Assembly: GCF_036013525.1 (NCBI RefSeq)
Contig: NZ_CP107853.1
Span: 7,936,001-8,000,000, forward strand
DNA length: 64,000 bases
Source: Nonomuraea sp. NBC_00507
Lineage (GTDB): Bacteria; Actinomycetota; Actinomycetes; Streptosporangiales; Streptosporangiaceae
Reading direction: 5' to 3'
Shown: positions 9,044 through 18,251 of the stretch, one piece after another
How positions within the stretch are numbered: the stretch's first letter is position 1
Layout of the letters: each line of letters opens with the position of its first letter
Position numbers and translations under genes: made by a program
Notes under the pieces: model-generated
What the model was told of the DNA's origin: nothing
Database searches by the model: none
What the model saw: only the letters and a program-made list of their open reading frames with translations

Positions 9044-10584
9044 AGTCGTGCTTCCTCTCGGTGTGCGGCGGGTGCCGCGTGTCGTTCGGCGACGGCGCGG
9101 GCGGCCCGTACGGCGGTCACCGCGCCGGTCAAGGTGACATTGGCGGCCATCGCGGTGGGGATCACGCCGTTGCCGGCGAGGTAGAGGTTGTCGAAGCCCC
9201 ACACCCGGCCGTCCGGGCCGCACACGCTGGTGCCGTCGTCGGCCAGGCCGGCCCGGACGGTGCCGGTCTGGTGCAGCGACGAGCCGGGCGGCAGCAGCGC
9301 ACGCTCGGTCGCCGGGTCGAAGGAGCCGAACTCCTCGGCGATCGACCGGACGTCGTCGAGCGCGCGGCCGATCAGCGTGCGGTCGGCGTCGGAGTAGCCG
9401 AACTCGACGGTGATCCGCGGCATTCCGGCGAGGTCGGTCTGCGTTTCCGAGAACAGGAGCCGGTTGTCGGGGCGTGACTCGACGGGGACGTACAGCGACA
9501 AGCCCACGGAGTGGGCGAGGGGGTGGCCGTTCTCGTCCACGTACGTGCGGTCCATGATCTGCCCGTGGAACGGCTGTGCCGCTCCGTTCTGGGGCAGCCA
9601 GAGCGAGTCCGTGCTGAACTCGCCGGGGCGCGGCAGGGGCAGGGCGTCGAGGCCGATGCCGAACCGGTCGAGGTCGAGGAGCACCCGGGCGGTGACGAAC
9701 GCGTGCTCGTTGAGATAGCGGCCCAGTGCCGCGGGCCGGATGCCCGAGGCGAACAGCAGTTGCGGGGTGCGCAGCGCGTCGGCGCACACCACGACGGCGT
9801 CCGCCAGGAGCTTCCCCTCGGTTCCGTCGGCGATGCGGCGCAGCCGGGCCCCGGCGACCCGGCCGTCGGAGAGGAGGAGCGTCGTAGCGAGCATGCCGGT
9901 CGTCAAGGTGAACCCGGGGTCCCCGCCTGTCGCGATCGCGGGGAAGATCGTCCCCGGCGCGGTGCGCGGCATGGGACCCGATGCCGTCGCGGTGACGGCC
10001 ATGGGCATCGGCTGCGGTCGCCGGTCGCCCGGCCCGACGCCGTCGAAGCGCCGGCGCAGGACGTCGAGCACGATCCGGCCGACCTCGGTCGGGCCGATCG
10101 CGGACGGCGTGACCGCGAGCAACCGGCGGGCGGTGTCCAGGTCCGCCGCCCAGCGATCCGGGTCGCCGAAGTCGAACGCCTCCTCTCCGGCGGGCCACGG
10201 CGTCGCGGCGGTCCAGTGCACGCCCATGCCGCCCGCGTTCCACGCGAGCGCGGTCGCCGGCATCGCCTCGGCGTCCTGGCCGAAAGCGAGCGCGTGGAAC
10301 ATGCCGGGCGTCAGGTCGGTGAGGCTGCCGGCGACCTCGCGCACCACGTCGGCGCCTGTGTACATGCCCTGGATGCCGGTGGCGACTTGTTCGTTGTAGC
10401 GCGACCAGAGGACCGGGTCGTCGAGGTCGTGCAGGTGCAGGCCGGGGGCCTCGCCGATCGCGGTGCCGCCGTCGACCATGGTGATCTTCAACGCCGGATC
10501 GGCCTCTCGTAGTAGTCGGGCCACGACAGATCCCATGATGCCGCTGCCCACGATGAGGACATCGGTGCGGGAGGTGTCGGTCAC
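9040..10584 (-). CDS. GMC/pyranose-oxidase-like FAD oxidoreductase
   Basis: Encodes 514 aa from a GTG at 10584 with GGGAG upstream. The N-terminus VLIVGSGIMGSVVARLL is the FAD-binding GxGxxG fold; GGMGVHWTAATPWP, HGQIMDRTYVD, SSLHQTGTVRAG and the C-terminal NLYLAGNGVIPTAMAAN match the GMC_oxred_C pattern of pyranose 2-oxidases and glycoside 3-oxidases, including the active-site His/Asn pair region. It should oxidise a sugar hydroxyl to a ketone, passing electrons to O2 or another acceptor. The coupled deaminase and TIM-barrel genes suggest action on a glycoside or nucleoside imported by the ABC system. Confidence 0.87.
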   Translation of the reverse strand: MTDTSRTDVLIVGSGIMGSVVARLLREADPALKITMVDGGTAIGEAPGLHLHDLDDPVLWSRYNEQVATGIQGMYTGADVVREVAGSLTDLTPGMFHALAFGQDAEAMPATALAWNAGGMGVHWTAATPWPAGEEAFDFGDPDRWAADLDTARRLLAVTPSAIGPTEVGRIVLDVLRRRFDGVGPGDRRPQPMPMAVTATASGPMPRTAPGTIFPAIATGGDPGFTLTTGMLATTLLLSDGRVAGARLRRIADGTEGKLLADAVVVCADALRTPQLLFASGIRPAALGRYLNEHAFVTARVLLDLDRFGIGLDALPLPRPGEFSTDSLWLPQNGAAQPFHGQIMDRTYVDENGHPLAHSVGLSLYVPVESRPDNRLLFSETQTDLAGMPRITVEFGYSDADRTLIGRALDDVRSIAEEFGSFDPATERALLPPGSSLHQTGTVRAGLADDGTSVCGPDGRVWGFDNLYLAGNGVIPTAMAANVTLTGAVTAVRAARAVAERHAAPAAHREEARL

Positions 10585-10643
10585 GGTGAGACTCCCTGTC
10601 TTGTGCCACGAGTGATGGTGAGGCGCGGGTGCTCCGTGCCCGT

Positions 10644-11783
10644 TCACGCGCGCGGGGTGAGTGGGCCGAACAGTTCGGTGTCCATGCGGTCGAGGGCCAG
10701 CTTGACGGCGCCGATGAGCGGGGCGTCGCGGCCCAGGACGGTGGCGCGCAACTCGACCGCGGGGGTGCGAGCCTCGCGCAGCGCCGCGCGCACCCGGGGC
10801 AGCAGCACGTCGGCCGCGTCTTCCAGGCCGCCGCCGAGCACGATGAGGGACGGTGCGATGGTCCACGACAAGGTGGTGAGGATCGAGGCGATGTTCTCCA
10901 CGAGTTCGTCGACCTCCGCGAGCGCGGTCGTATCGCCGGCCCGAGCGGCGGCGAAGCGGTCGAGCGCGACCCTGCGTTCGGCCGGTTCCGGTGAGGTCAG
11001 CATGGCCACCGGACGGTGCTCAACCGAGGCTGTCGGTATCGACCGTGCTTCGATGATCTCACCCGCGGCGCCGTCCAGACCGCGGTGCACGGCTCCGCGG
11101 ATGAGGATGCCGAGGCCCGTGCGGTTCCCGAGGATCGCCCATACGACGTTGTCGTGGTCTCCGGCCACGCCCCGCCAGCGCTCCGCGAGCGCACCGAGGT
11201 TGGTGTCGTTGTCCGCGAACCAGGGCACCTGGATCCTTCGCTTGAGTTCTCCAGGCAGGTGCACGCCTTCCCAACGCGTCGTGTGCACCAGGCGCCGTAC
11301 GATCCCGTGGTCGTCGATCGCGCCACCGCTGGCGACCGCGCCGGCGCGCAGCCGGTCCGTCGACCCGCCGGCGTCGTCGAGCGCCTCCAGCACCAGCGCC
11401 GCGGCGTCGTCGAGCGTGACGTGCGGATCCTGGTAGGCGCGCAGCAGCCGGTGCGCCCGGCCGACGATGCGGCCGCGCACGTCGGCGATGACCGCGGACA
11501 CGTCCGAGGTGGTGATGCACACGGCTGCGAGCAGCGCGTGTTCGGCCCGTAGTTCGTAGCGGCGGGCGGGACGCCCGGCGTTGCCGCTGGTCGGCACGCG
11601 GTCCAGCTCGGTCACCCAGCCCGCCTCCACGAGCGAGTCCATGATGAGCTCGAGGGTGCGGCGGGACAGGCCGGTCTGCTCGGCGAGCGCGGCCAGTGTC
11701 ATCGGCCCGGCCGACACGGCGAGTGCCCGGAGGGTGACCGAGGTGTTGACGCGCCGGACGGCGCTCTGGTTCATCCCGGGCAT
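10644..11783 (-). CDS. ROK-family transcriptional regulator
   Basis: Encodes 379 aa (start MPGMNQSAVRR, ATG at 11783, overlapping the esterase stop). The N-terminal winged helix (PMTLAALAEQTGLSRRTLELI) is followed by an ASKHA/ROK sugar-kinase-like domain: AGAVASGGAI, ADNDTNLGALAERW, GTGLGIL-like segment (NRTGLGILI) and LIVLGGGLEDA. The usual zinc-binding CxCGxxGC of many ROK proteins is not present. Such proteins are repressors that sense a sugar or glycoside, so it is the likely local regulator of this operon. It lies 59 bp upstream of the oxidase gene. Confidence 0.88.
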   Translation of the reverse strand: MPGMNQSAVRRVNTSVTLRALAVSAGPMTLAALAEQTGLSRRTLELIMDSLVEAGWVTELDRVPTSGNAGRPARRYELRAEHALLAAVCITTSDVSAVIADVRGRIVGRAHRLLRAYQDPHVTLDDAAALVLEALDDAGGSTDRLRAGAVASGGAIDDHGIVRRLVHTTRWEGVHLPGELKRRIQVPWFADNDTNLGALAERWRGVAGDHDNVVWAILGNRTGLGILIRGAVHRGLDGAAGEIIEARSIPTASVEHRPVAMLTSPEPAERRVALDRFAAARAGDTTALAEVDELVENIASILTTLSWTIAPSLIVLGGGLEDAADVLLPRVRAALREARTPAVELRATVLGRDAPLIGAVKLALDRMDTELFGPLTPRA

Positions 11784-13177
11784 CAGCACGTCTCCGCCGC
11801 CGGGAACTTCGCCCGTGCCACGGGGTCGAACACGCCCGTGGTGTCGGACGCGAGCGCTGCGCCGGGCCGGCCGTATTCGCGCGCCGGGTCGGCGAGCGCG
11901 CCGGTCGCCCGTGCCCAGGTCGGCTCCTGGCCGCGTACGAACCCGGTCAGATCGGCATGCATCAGCGTGGCCAGTTCGGCGGGCGGGTTCGGTCCGAGCG
12001 CCTGGGCGACGCCGGGTGCGTCGAGCACGTCGAAGAAGAACGGGAGGTCGACGCAGTGCGCGGCGCCGCCGAGCACGGGGGAGGGCCATTCGAAGGAGTA
12101 CAGCCAGGTGCCGGCGAGGGCTTGGCGGCGGGCGGCCGCCGTGCGCGCGCAGGCGGAGCGGAACAGGGTGTCCGTCACGCGGGTGCCCGCCGCGCGGGCG
12201 GCGGCTGTGGCCTCCGGCCCGGCCCCGCTGTCGAACTCGTCCCCCGTCGCGCCGAGCAGCACAGGGACATCGTGCCCATGGACGGTGAGTCCGTCGGCTA
12301 TGGGCACCGGCAGGATGTCGTCGCCGGCGCACGGTACGAGCACCGGCGCGTCGTCGCCCCGCTCGCTCCGCAGGTCAAGGACGGCCTGCTGGATCTGCTC
12401 CACGGTGCGGCTGCCGAATCCGGTGCGCGTCGGCGGCACGCCGAGCCTGTGCCCGAGCCGTTCGAGGAGCTCGCGTGCGGCGCCCGTGCCTACGTTGAAG
12501 AGGGCGCCGGACAGGCTGACCGCGCGGTGGAAGCGGCCGCTGCCCGCGGGTGAGGAGAGCAGCGCGAGCACCGCCGCGCCACCGGCCGACTGGCCGGCGA
12601 TGGTGACCCGGTCAGGGTCGCCACCGAAAGCGGCGATGTTCTCCTGTACCCAGTCCAGGGCGAGCAGCAGGTCGCGTAGCCCGAGGTTGGGGAGGACGTC
12701 GTCCAGCGGGGCGAATCCGTCGACACCCAGCCGGTAGCCGACGGTGACGCAGACGACGCCGTCACGGGTGAAGGCGCGGCCGTCGTACCACGGGCTGGCC
12801 GGGCTCCCGGCCAGGAAAGCGCCGCCGTGGATCCACACCAGGACGGGGAAGGGCCTGCGGTCGTCGTCGCTGTCGTCATCTGGGGCCGGGGCGACGACGC
12901 CGACGTTGAGCACGTCGTCGCCTGGTATCGACGGCTCCGGGATGGTCGTCGTGGCGTACAGCGGCACCCGCTGCGCGGTGGCACCGTGCCGGGACGCGTC
13001 GAACGGCTCCGGGAACCGGCCACGGGGGACCGGCGGGGCGAACCGCCGGGCACCGACGGGGGCTTCGGCGTAGGGGATGCCGAGGAAGCGCCGCACCCGG
13101 CCGCTGCGACGGCCGATGATCGTGCCTGCGGGAGCATGTACGGTGACCGGCTCGCCGGGCGCGTCGAGGGAGTCCAT
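11783..13177 (-). CDS. Type B carboxylesterase
   Basis: Encodes about 464 aa of the COesterase alpha/beta-hydrolase family: FLGIPYAEAPVGARRF, WIHGGAF (oxyanion hole), VTVGYRLGVDGF, VTIAGQSAGGAAVL (nucleophile Ser in GQSAGG), ATGDEF (acid) and GGAAHCVDLPFFF (His). No signal peptide is visible, so it acts in the cytoplasm, probably removing an acyl group from the imported substrate. An in-frame GTG at 13192 could replace ATG 13177; neither has a strong ribosome-binding site. It sits directly downstream of the permeases and overlaps the ROK gene start. Confidence 0.87.
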   Translation of the reverse strand: MDSLDAPGEPVTVHAPAGTIIGRRSGRVRRFLGIPYAEAPVGARRFAPPVPRGRFPEPFDASRHGATAQRVPLYATTTIPEPSIPGDDVLNVGVVAPAPDDDSDDDRRPFPVLVWIHGGAFLAGSPASPWYDGRAFTRDGVVCVTVGYRLGVDGFAPLDDVLPNLGLRDLLLALDWVQENIAAFGGDPDRVTIAGQSAGGAAVLALLSSPAGSGRFHRAVSLSGALFNVGTGAARELLERLGHRLGVPPTRTGFGSRTVEQIQQAVLDLRSERGDDAPVLVPCAGDDILPVPIADGLTVHGHDVPVLLGATGDEFDSGAGPEATAAARAAGTRVTDTLFRSACARTAAARRQALAGTWLYSFEWPSPVLGGAAHCVDLPFFFDVLDAPGVAQALGPNPPAELATLMHADLTGFVRGQEPTWARATGALADPAREYGRPGAALASDTTGVFDPVARAKFPAAETC

Positions 13178-13195
13178 CCGATCATCCAACACCGG

Positions 13196-14077
13196 TCACC
13201 GCATTCCCGTTCCGGCGATGCCCTGAACGAAGTAACGCTGCAGGAACAGGAAGAGCACCAGCACGGGCAGCATCACGACGATCGCACCCGCGAGCTGCAG
13301 CCCGTAGTCGGTGACGTGCGACGCGGCCTGGCTGGTGGCGGCCAGACCCACCGGCAGCGTGTAACTGGACATGCTCTGAGCGACGATGAGCGGCCAGATG
13401 AAGTTGTTCCACGAGGTGAGAAACGACATGATCGTGATCGTCGCCACAGCGGGGCCGGCCAACGGCAGGAAGATCCGGAAGAAGATCCGGAACTCGCCGG
13501 CACCGTCGATGCGGGCCGCTTCGAGCAGGTCGCTGGGGATCGACATCGCGTACTGCCGCATGATGAAGACCGACAGGGGCATCGCCACGCTCGGCAGGGC
13601 GATGCCGGCGAGGGTGTCCGCCAGACCCAGGTCGACCGTGATCACGAACTGCGTGACGAACACCGCGGTGAACGGCACCATCAGCGCCGCCATGACGGCG
13701 CCGAACGCGAGCCGCTTGCCCGCGAAGTCGAGCTTGGCGAGCGCGTAGCCGGCGGCTGACGCGGCCACGATGTTGCCGGCCACCACCATGATCGCGACCA
13801 TGATGCTGTTGGCCATGAACCCGCCGAAGCCCTCGGTGGCGAACAGCCGGGTGAAGTTGTCGAGGGTGACGTCGTGCGGAAGCCAGGCGCCGGGATCGGA
13901 GCGGATCTCGTCGAGGCTGCGGAGCGAGCCGCTGATCACCCAGACGAAGGGAAGCATGGTGAGCAACGCGCACAGCGCCAGCGCGCCGTACAGCAGGGGC
14001 GAGGTGACGGACCGGCGGCGCACGGCGACCCGGTCGCTGATCATTTCGGTGTCCCGCACCGTGGCGACGGTGCTCAT
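13196..14077 (-). CDS. Carbohydrate ABC transporter permease (MalG type)
   Basis: Encodes 293 aa with six predicted membrane segments. The start ATG at 14077 overlaps the stop of the first permease. The EAA loop DLLEAARIDGAGEFRIFFRIFLP, which contacts the ATPase, is clear. It forms the heterodimeric channel with the neighbour. No ATPase is encoded nearby; in actinomycetes a shared MsiK-type ATPase commonly serves such importers (family knowledge, not seen here). Confidence 0.93.
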   Translation of the reverse strand: MSTVATVRDTEMISDRVAVRRRSVTSPLLYGALALCALLTMLPFVWVISGSLRSLDEIRSDPGAWLPHDVTLDNFTRLFATEGFGGFMANSIMVAIMVVAGNIVAASAAGYALAKLDFAGKRLAFGAVMAALMVPFTAVFVTQFVITVDLGLADTLAGIALPSVAMPLSVFIMRQYAMSIPSDLLEAARIDGAGEFRIFFRIFLPLAGPAVATITIMSFLTSWNNFIWPLIVAQSMSSYTLPVGLAATSQAASHVTDYGLQLAGAIVVMLPVLVLFLFLQRYFVQGIAGTGMR

Positions 14078-14994
14078 GCGCGGGGCCTCAGCAGCCGGAA
14101 CTGGACGATGCTGACCAGCAGCACGAGCACGAGCATCACGAAGGACGCGGCCGAGGACATCCCGAACTCGCCGGAGCCGAACTGGTGGTAGGTGTACAGC
14201 GCAACCGATTCCGTGGAACCCAGCGGGCCGCCGTTCGTCAGCAGGTACGGCTCGTCGAACACCTGGAGGTAGAAGACGGTCAGCAGCACCGACACCATGA
14301 GCGTGGTGGGCAGCAGCAGCGGCAGGGTGATGTGCCTCAGCTGCCGCCACCGGCCGGCCCCGTCGATGGAGGCGGCCTCGTACACGTCCTGAGGAACCGC
14401 TTGCAGACCGGCGAGGAACAGCACCATCGCGGTGCCGAAGTTGCGCCAGACGCCGAGCAGGATGACCACGGGCATGGCCAGATTCGGGTCGTCCAGCCAG
14501 TTCGGTCCGGCGAAGCCGACGGCGCCGAGCACCTTGTTGACGGTGCCGTTGGCGTTGAAGGCGTACTGCCAGATCAGGGCGACCGCCACGATGTTCGTGA
14601 CGACCGGGGCGAAGAAGACGATGCGGAAGGTGCGGCGCAGGCGCCGGATGCCCATGTTGAGCGCGAAGGCCAGCGCGAACCCGATCCCCATGGTCAGCGG
14701 CACACCGACCCCGACGAAAAGGGCGGTGGTGAGGATGTCCCGCAGGAAGCTTTCGTCCTGGAACAGGCGGAAATAGTTCTCCAGCCCGGTGAAGTCGACG
14801 GCGAACGGATTGCGCAGATCCGTGCCCCGCAGGTCGGTGAGGCTGAACCCGAGCGCCGCGACGGTGGGGATCGCCGTGTAGAGCAGGAACACGACAGTGA
14901 ACGGTGCGAGGAACAGCCAGGCGACGGCCGTTCGGCGGGAGCCCCGGGATCGACGCGCCGTGCGCGCCGCCCCCGGGACGGCGGTGGGGGTCAT
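14074..14994 (-). CDS. Carbohydrate ABC transporter permease (MalF type)
   Basis: Encodes 306 aa with an Arg-rich cytoplasmic N-terminus and six membrane segments (first at AWLFLAPFTVVFLLYTAIP). The coupling loop DVYEAASIDGAGRWRQLRHITLP is the EAA motif. The gene follows the binding-protein gene by 7 bp and overlaps the MalG-type gene by 4 bp, so all three should be cotranslated. Confidence 0.93.
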   Translation of the reverse strand: MTPTAVPGAARTARRSRGSRRTAVAWLFLAPFTVVFLLYTAIPTVAALGFSLTDLRGTDLRNPFAVDFTGLENYFRLFQDESFLRDILTTALFVGVGVPLTMGIGFALAFALNMGIRRLRRTFRIVFFAPVVTNIVAVALIWQYAFNANGTVNKVLGAVGFAGPNWLDDPNLAMPVVILLGVWRNFGTAMVLFLAGLQAVPQDVYEAASIDGAGRWRQLRHITLPLLLPTTLMVSVLLTVFYLQVFDEPYLLTNGGPLGSTESVALYTYHQFGSGEFGMSSAASFVMLVLVLLVSIVQFRLLRPRA

Positions 14995-15001
14995 CCGGTG
15001 A

Positions 15002-16303
15002 TCACCTCGTGCCTGTGCCGAGGCTCTCGGCGTACGCCTGGATGCTGGCGGCGGCCTTCTCGGCGCTCTGCTTGCCCTTGGCCACCGTTTCCATCTCCTT
15101 GCCCAGCCGGGTCGCGACCTGCTGCCAGGTGCTCGCCCGCGGGAACGACCGGGTGTTCTTCAGCTGGGTCAAGAAGGCGTCAAGGAGCGGCTGGTCCTTG
15201 ATGGCCGGGTCGTCCCAGGCGGACACGACGGCCGGCAGCGAGCTGTACGCCTTGTACTGCGCGACCTGGGTGCTCGGCTGCGAGATGTGCCGGATGAGCT
15301 TCCACGACGCGGCCGCGTTGCCGCTGGTGGCGAGCACGCCCCAGCTGCCGCCCGCGGAGAAGGAGACGCTGCCCGACGGCCCGGCCGGCAGCGGTGCGGT
15401 CGCGACATGTGACGCCGTCCAGCCGGTCTTCTTCGCGGCGGTGTCGAGCTGACCGATCACCCACGGGCCTGTGATCATGGAGGCGGTCTTGCCGGCGACG
15501 AAGTACGGCTGCGAGTCGAGGAACCCGGGCCCGCTGGTGTCGGCGACGCCCGAGGTGAAGAACGACGCGTTGAACTTCAGCGCTTCGACCATCGCCGGTG
15601 TGTCGAGCGTCCATTTGCCGTCGGAGGAGAGCAGTGAGCCGCCCGCCTGCCAGGCGTACATCGCGACGTCCTGGCCGTTGAAGATGTCCCAGCCGATGTC
15701 GGCCCCGAGGCCGTGCCCGGCACCGGCGCCCTGGAGCGCCTTGAGGAACGGCACCAGTTCCTCCCACGTGGCCGGCGCCTTGACGCCCGCCTTCTTCGCC
15801 AGGTCGGAGCGGTAGACGAGCGCATAGGTGTAGGCGTACCAGGGCACCGTGTAGGCGACGCCCTTCACCACGCCCGCGTCCCAGAGGCTCTTGAAGAAGG
15901 CGCCGGGGTCGATGAGGTCGTCCGGAACAGGCTGGAGGATCGACGGACTGAGGAACTGCGCCTGCGACTCGGGGAAGAACTGGGCGACATCGGGTCCATT
16001 TCCCGCCGCGATCGCCGACTGGAGCTTGGTGTAGTACTCGGCGTTCGGGATCAGCGTGAGCTTCACGGTGAGGTCGCGGTTGGCGGCCTTGAAGGGCTCG
16101 ATGACCTTCTCGAGCACGTCGGCATCGCCCTGGGCGGCCCAGACATTGACGGTGCCGGTGGCAGCGGACGCGTCGATGGGCTTGGCAGTGCCTGTGGACG
16201 CGGCGGTGTCATTGCTGCGTCCGCAGCCCGCCAGGGCAAGGGTGCAGGTGAGAGCTATGCCGGCGGTCAGCCGTAGGGCACCGCGTCGGGGGAGGTTGGA
16301 CAC
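15002..16303 (-). CDS. Extracellular sugar-binding lipoprotein of ABC importer
   Basis: Encodes 433 aa from a GTG at 16303 preceded by AGGAG. The N-terminus has a positively charged region, hydrophobic core and lipobox LAGC, so it is a membrane-anchored lipoprotein of the SBP_bac_1 (group 1 sugar-binding) family: TVNVWAAQGDADVLEKVI, LIPNAEYYTKLQSAIAAG, GPDVAQFFPE, MITGPWVIGQL, SVSFSAGGSWGV. It is the first gene of the operon and defines the substrate for import. The ligand is unknown; downstream enzymes suggest an acylated or glycosylated heterocycle rather than a plain sugar. Confidence 0.93.
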   Translation of the reverse strand: MSNLPRRGALRLTAGIALTCTLALAGCGRSNDTAASTGTAKPIDASAATGTVNVWAAQGDADVLEKVIEPFKAANRDLTVKLTLIPNAEYYTKLQSAIAAGNGPDVAQFFPESQAQFLSPSILQPVPDDLIDPGAFFKSLWDAGVVKGVAYTVPWYAYTYALVYRSDLAKKAGVKAPATWEELVPFLKALQGAGAGHGLGADIGWDIFNGQDVAMYAWQAGGSLLSSDGKWTLDTPAMVEALKFNASFFTSGVADTSGPGFLDSQPYFVAGKTASMITGPWVIGQLDTAAKKTGWTASHVATAPLPAGPSGSVSFSAGGSWGVLATSGNAAASWKLIRHISQPSTQVAQYKAYSSLPAVVSAWDDPAIKDQPLLDAFLTQLKNTRSFPRASTWQQVATRLGKEMETVAKGKQSAEKAAASIQAYAESLGTGTR

Positions 16304-16709
16304 TGGGGGCTCCTGTCACATGAAGGCGCTGACCATGGTGAGGCGATTTTCGGCGAAAGTAGCGTTTTTGATCAGACGGATCCGATGGCGCCTATGCAGC
16401 TGTTACGGACGGTATGTACGGCGTGTTTCGGCTGCACGGCGGACTCGTCACGGAACAATTTCGGAACTTGTAGCAAAATCCGTTCGCTACTCTCAGTAGC
16501 GAGCGTGATCGGCTCGCCATCCTGGTCGACCCCGGGGGTGGCGGGTGATGGGACGGTGGATGACGCGCGCTGCAGTCACACAGAGCGACAGATGGAACGG
16601 CAGCCCCGGCTCATGCCAACGGCCGAACGGTTTGCCGAGCTGTTCACGCAGCACGGGCCAGGGCTGAAGCGCTCACTCAGGGCTTTCCCAGGGTGGCCGG
16701 TTTCGGTGG
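16304..16709. promoter_or_regulatory. Upstream region of the sugar-importer operon with AGTAGCG repeats
   Basis: No gene is supported. A perfect inverted repeat, CGCTACT-ctc-AGTAGCG, lies at 16485-16501 and a further half-site AGTAGCG lies near 16360, about 60 bp upstream of the binding-protein start. These are candidate operators, possibly for the ROK regulator in the operon. A short reading frame around 16591 (MERQPRLMPTAERFAELFTQ) shows no recognisable family. Confidence 0.45.
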
Positions 16710-17249
16710 TCAGGCGGGGATCTCGGCGGTGGCGGTCAGGACCGCGCGGCCGAGGATGTGGCCGGCGATGGTGAAGCCGAGGTAGGCAGGGGTGGCCTCG
16801 GCCGGGACGCCGATGGTCTCGACGTCGAGGGCGTGCACCACGATGAAGTAGCGGTGCGGGCCGTGCCCTGCCGGCGGGGCCGCGCCGATGAAGCGTGCCA
16901 TGCGGGCGTCGTTGGGCAGCTGATAGGCGCCCTCGGGAAGGCCCGAGCCAGTCTCGTCGCCAGCGCCCTCAGGCAGCTCGGTGACAGTGGCGGGGATGTC
17001 GGCCACGGCCCAGTGCCAGAACCCGGAGCCAGTCGGCGCGTCCGGGTCGTACACGGTCACGGCATAGCTCTTCGTCTCTTCTGGGGCGCCGCTCCACGAC
17101 AGGTGCGGGGAGACGTCCTTGCCGCCCGGGATGCCGAAGGCACCGGACATCTGCTCAGCGGGCCAGGGGGCGCCGTCGGTCAGCGTGGTGCTGGTGACGA
17201 TGAAGGAGGGGACGTCGGGAAGACGGGCAAAGGGGTCGTTGGCGCTCAT
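16710..17249 (-). CDS. YbhB/YbcL-family PEBP (Raf-kinase-inhibitor-like) protein
   Basis: Encodes 179 aa of the phosphatidylethanolamine-binding protein family: [34 protein letters not shown] and [14 protein letters not shown] form the conserved ligand pocket (DPDAPxxxxxxHW and PxxGxHRY). It is cytoplasmic, with unknown ligand; bacterial members are widespread and poorly characterised. It is divergent from the GntR gene, with a shared palindrome in the 86-bp gap, so it is probably a target of that regulator. Confidence 0.92.
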   Translation of the reverse strand: MSANDPFARLPDVPSFIVTSTTLTDGAPWPAEQMSGAFGIPGGKDVSPHLSWSGAPEETKSYAVTVYDPDAPTGSGFWHWAVADIPATVTELPEGAGDETGSGLPEGAYQLPNDARMARFIGAAPPAGHGPHRYFIVVHALDVETIGVPAEATPAYLGFTIAGHILGRAVLTATAEIPA

Positions 17250-17297
17250 CGCATTGTTCCTTCACGGAGATGGCGGGACACAATCGACCATAACACA

Positions 17298-17311
17298 GAT
17301 AATCGATTATC
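17298..17311. promoter_or_regulatory. Palindromic operator between PEBP and GntR genes
   Basis: GATAATCGATTATC is a perfect 14-bp palindrome 13 bp before the -25 region of the GntR gene and about 50 bp upstream of the PEBP start. Its AT-richness in a GC-rich context and its central placement between divergent genes make it a likely GntR binding site. Confidence 0.6.
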
Positions 17312-17335
17312 TTTGGAATCGTCTATGCTGTGGGC

Positions 17336-18007
17336 ATGACGCAGATGGCCGGCACATCGACGAAGCAGATGCTCTCCGAACGTGTCCACGCCCGGCTCCG
17401 GGAAGCGATCATGAGGGGCGAGTACGCCCCGAGCGAAGCACTCAAGCCGCAGGAGCTCGCCCAGCAACACCAGGTCAGCCTGGCGGTCGTCCGCGAGGCT
17501 CTGGTGCGGCTGGTCGGCGAGGGCATCGCGGTGCGGCTGCCCAACCGCGGCTTCGCGGTCCCCGACTTCTCCGATCGACGCTGGCAGGAGATCGCCGAGG
17601 CACGCCGCACCATCGAACCGGTCATGCTGCGCATGGCGATCGAGCGCGGTGACCTCGACTGGGAAGCACGGGTGCGCGCGGCCCACCACCGGCTGGCCCG
17701 CACCCCGGCGTACGTGCCGGACGAGGGCGAGTACTACAGCAGCGCGTGGTCCGAAGCCCACCGCGTCTTCCACCGGACGCTGCTGGAGGGATGCGGCAAC
17801 CCGGTGCTGCTGGACACCTCCGACAGGCTGTGGACGGCCAGCGAACTGGCCCGCCGCTGGTCGGCCCGCCGCAGACCCGACCGCGACGGCGCCGCCGAAC
17901 ACCGCCGGCTGGAGGAGGCGGCCCTGGCCCGCGACGCCGACACCGCCGCCGACGTGCTGGCCCAGCACCTGACTCTGACCGCCGCCGGCCTGACCCCCTG
18001 CACCTAA
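17336..18007 (+). CDS. GntR-family transcriptional regulator (FCD/FadR-like)
   Basis: Encodes 223 aa. The N-terminal winged helix reads LREAIMRGEYAPSEALKPQELAQQHQVSLAVVREALVRL, the GntR signature; the C-terminal all-alpha FCD domain (EARRTIEPVMLRMAIERGD, EYYSSAWSEAHRVFHRTLLEGCGN) binds an effector and often a metal. ATG 17336 is chosen; a GTG at 17330 is possible. It probably controls itself and the divergent PEBP gene through the palindrome at 17298-17311. Its last bases overlap the end of the YCII remnant on the other strand. Confidence 0.9.
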   Translation: MTQMAGTSTKQMLSERVHARLREAIMRGEYAPSEALKPQELAQQHQVSLAVVREALVRLVGEGIAVRLPNRGFAVPDFSDRRWQEIAEARRTIEPVMLRMAIERGDLDWEARVRAAHHRLARTPAYVPDEGEYYSSAWSEAHRVFHRTLLEGCGNPVLLDTSDRLWTASELARRWSARRRPDRDGAAEHRRLEEAALARDADTAADVLAQHLTLTAAGLTPCT

Positions 18008-18211
18008 GGATTGTGACGCCTCCGCTCGCGGCGCCCGCCCGTGAGGCTCACGGCCGCCAGTCCTGCGGCGGCGCGGTCCGGTTCCACGCTGCCGCACTCG
18101 ATGAGGCTGAATCCGCCGATCTGGTCCTTGGTCTCGGCGAACGGGCCGTCGGTCGGCGATCTCCTCGGGCACGTCGGACTCGTCGAGCCCGATCATGAGC
18201 GGGTGCTTCAT
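18004..18211 (-). pseudogene. YCII/DGPF-domain protein remnant
   Basis: The minus strand starts MKHPLMIGLDESDVPEEIAD with a GAGG upstream, then changes frame into GPFAETKDQIGGFSLIECGS, the hallmark DGPFAETK segment of YCII-related proteins. About 50 residues expected between these parts are missing, so the gene has an internal deletion plus frameshift. YCII genes commonly sit with ArsR and SRPBCC genes, which is exactly the neighbourhood here, so this was the last gene of that operon. Confidence 0.65.
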
Positions 18212-18251
18212 CGGCACTCCTCGAGCGGGAAGTGCGTGCAGACTGCCGCCG

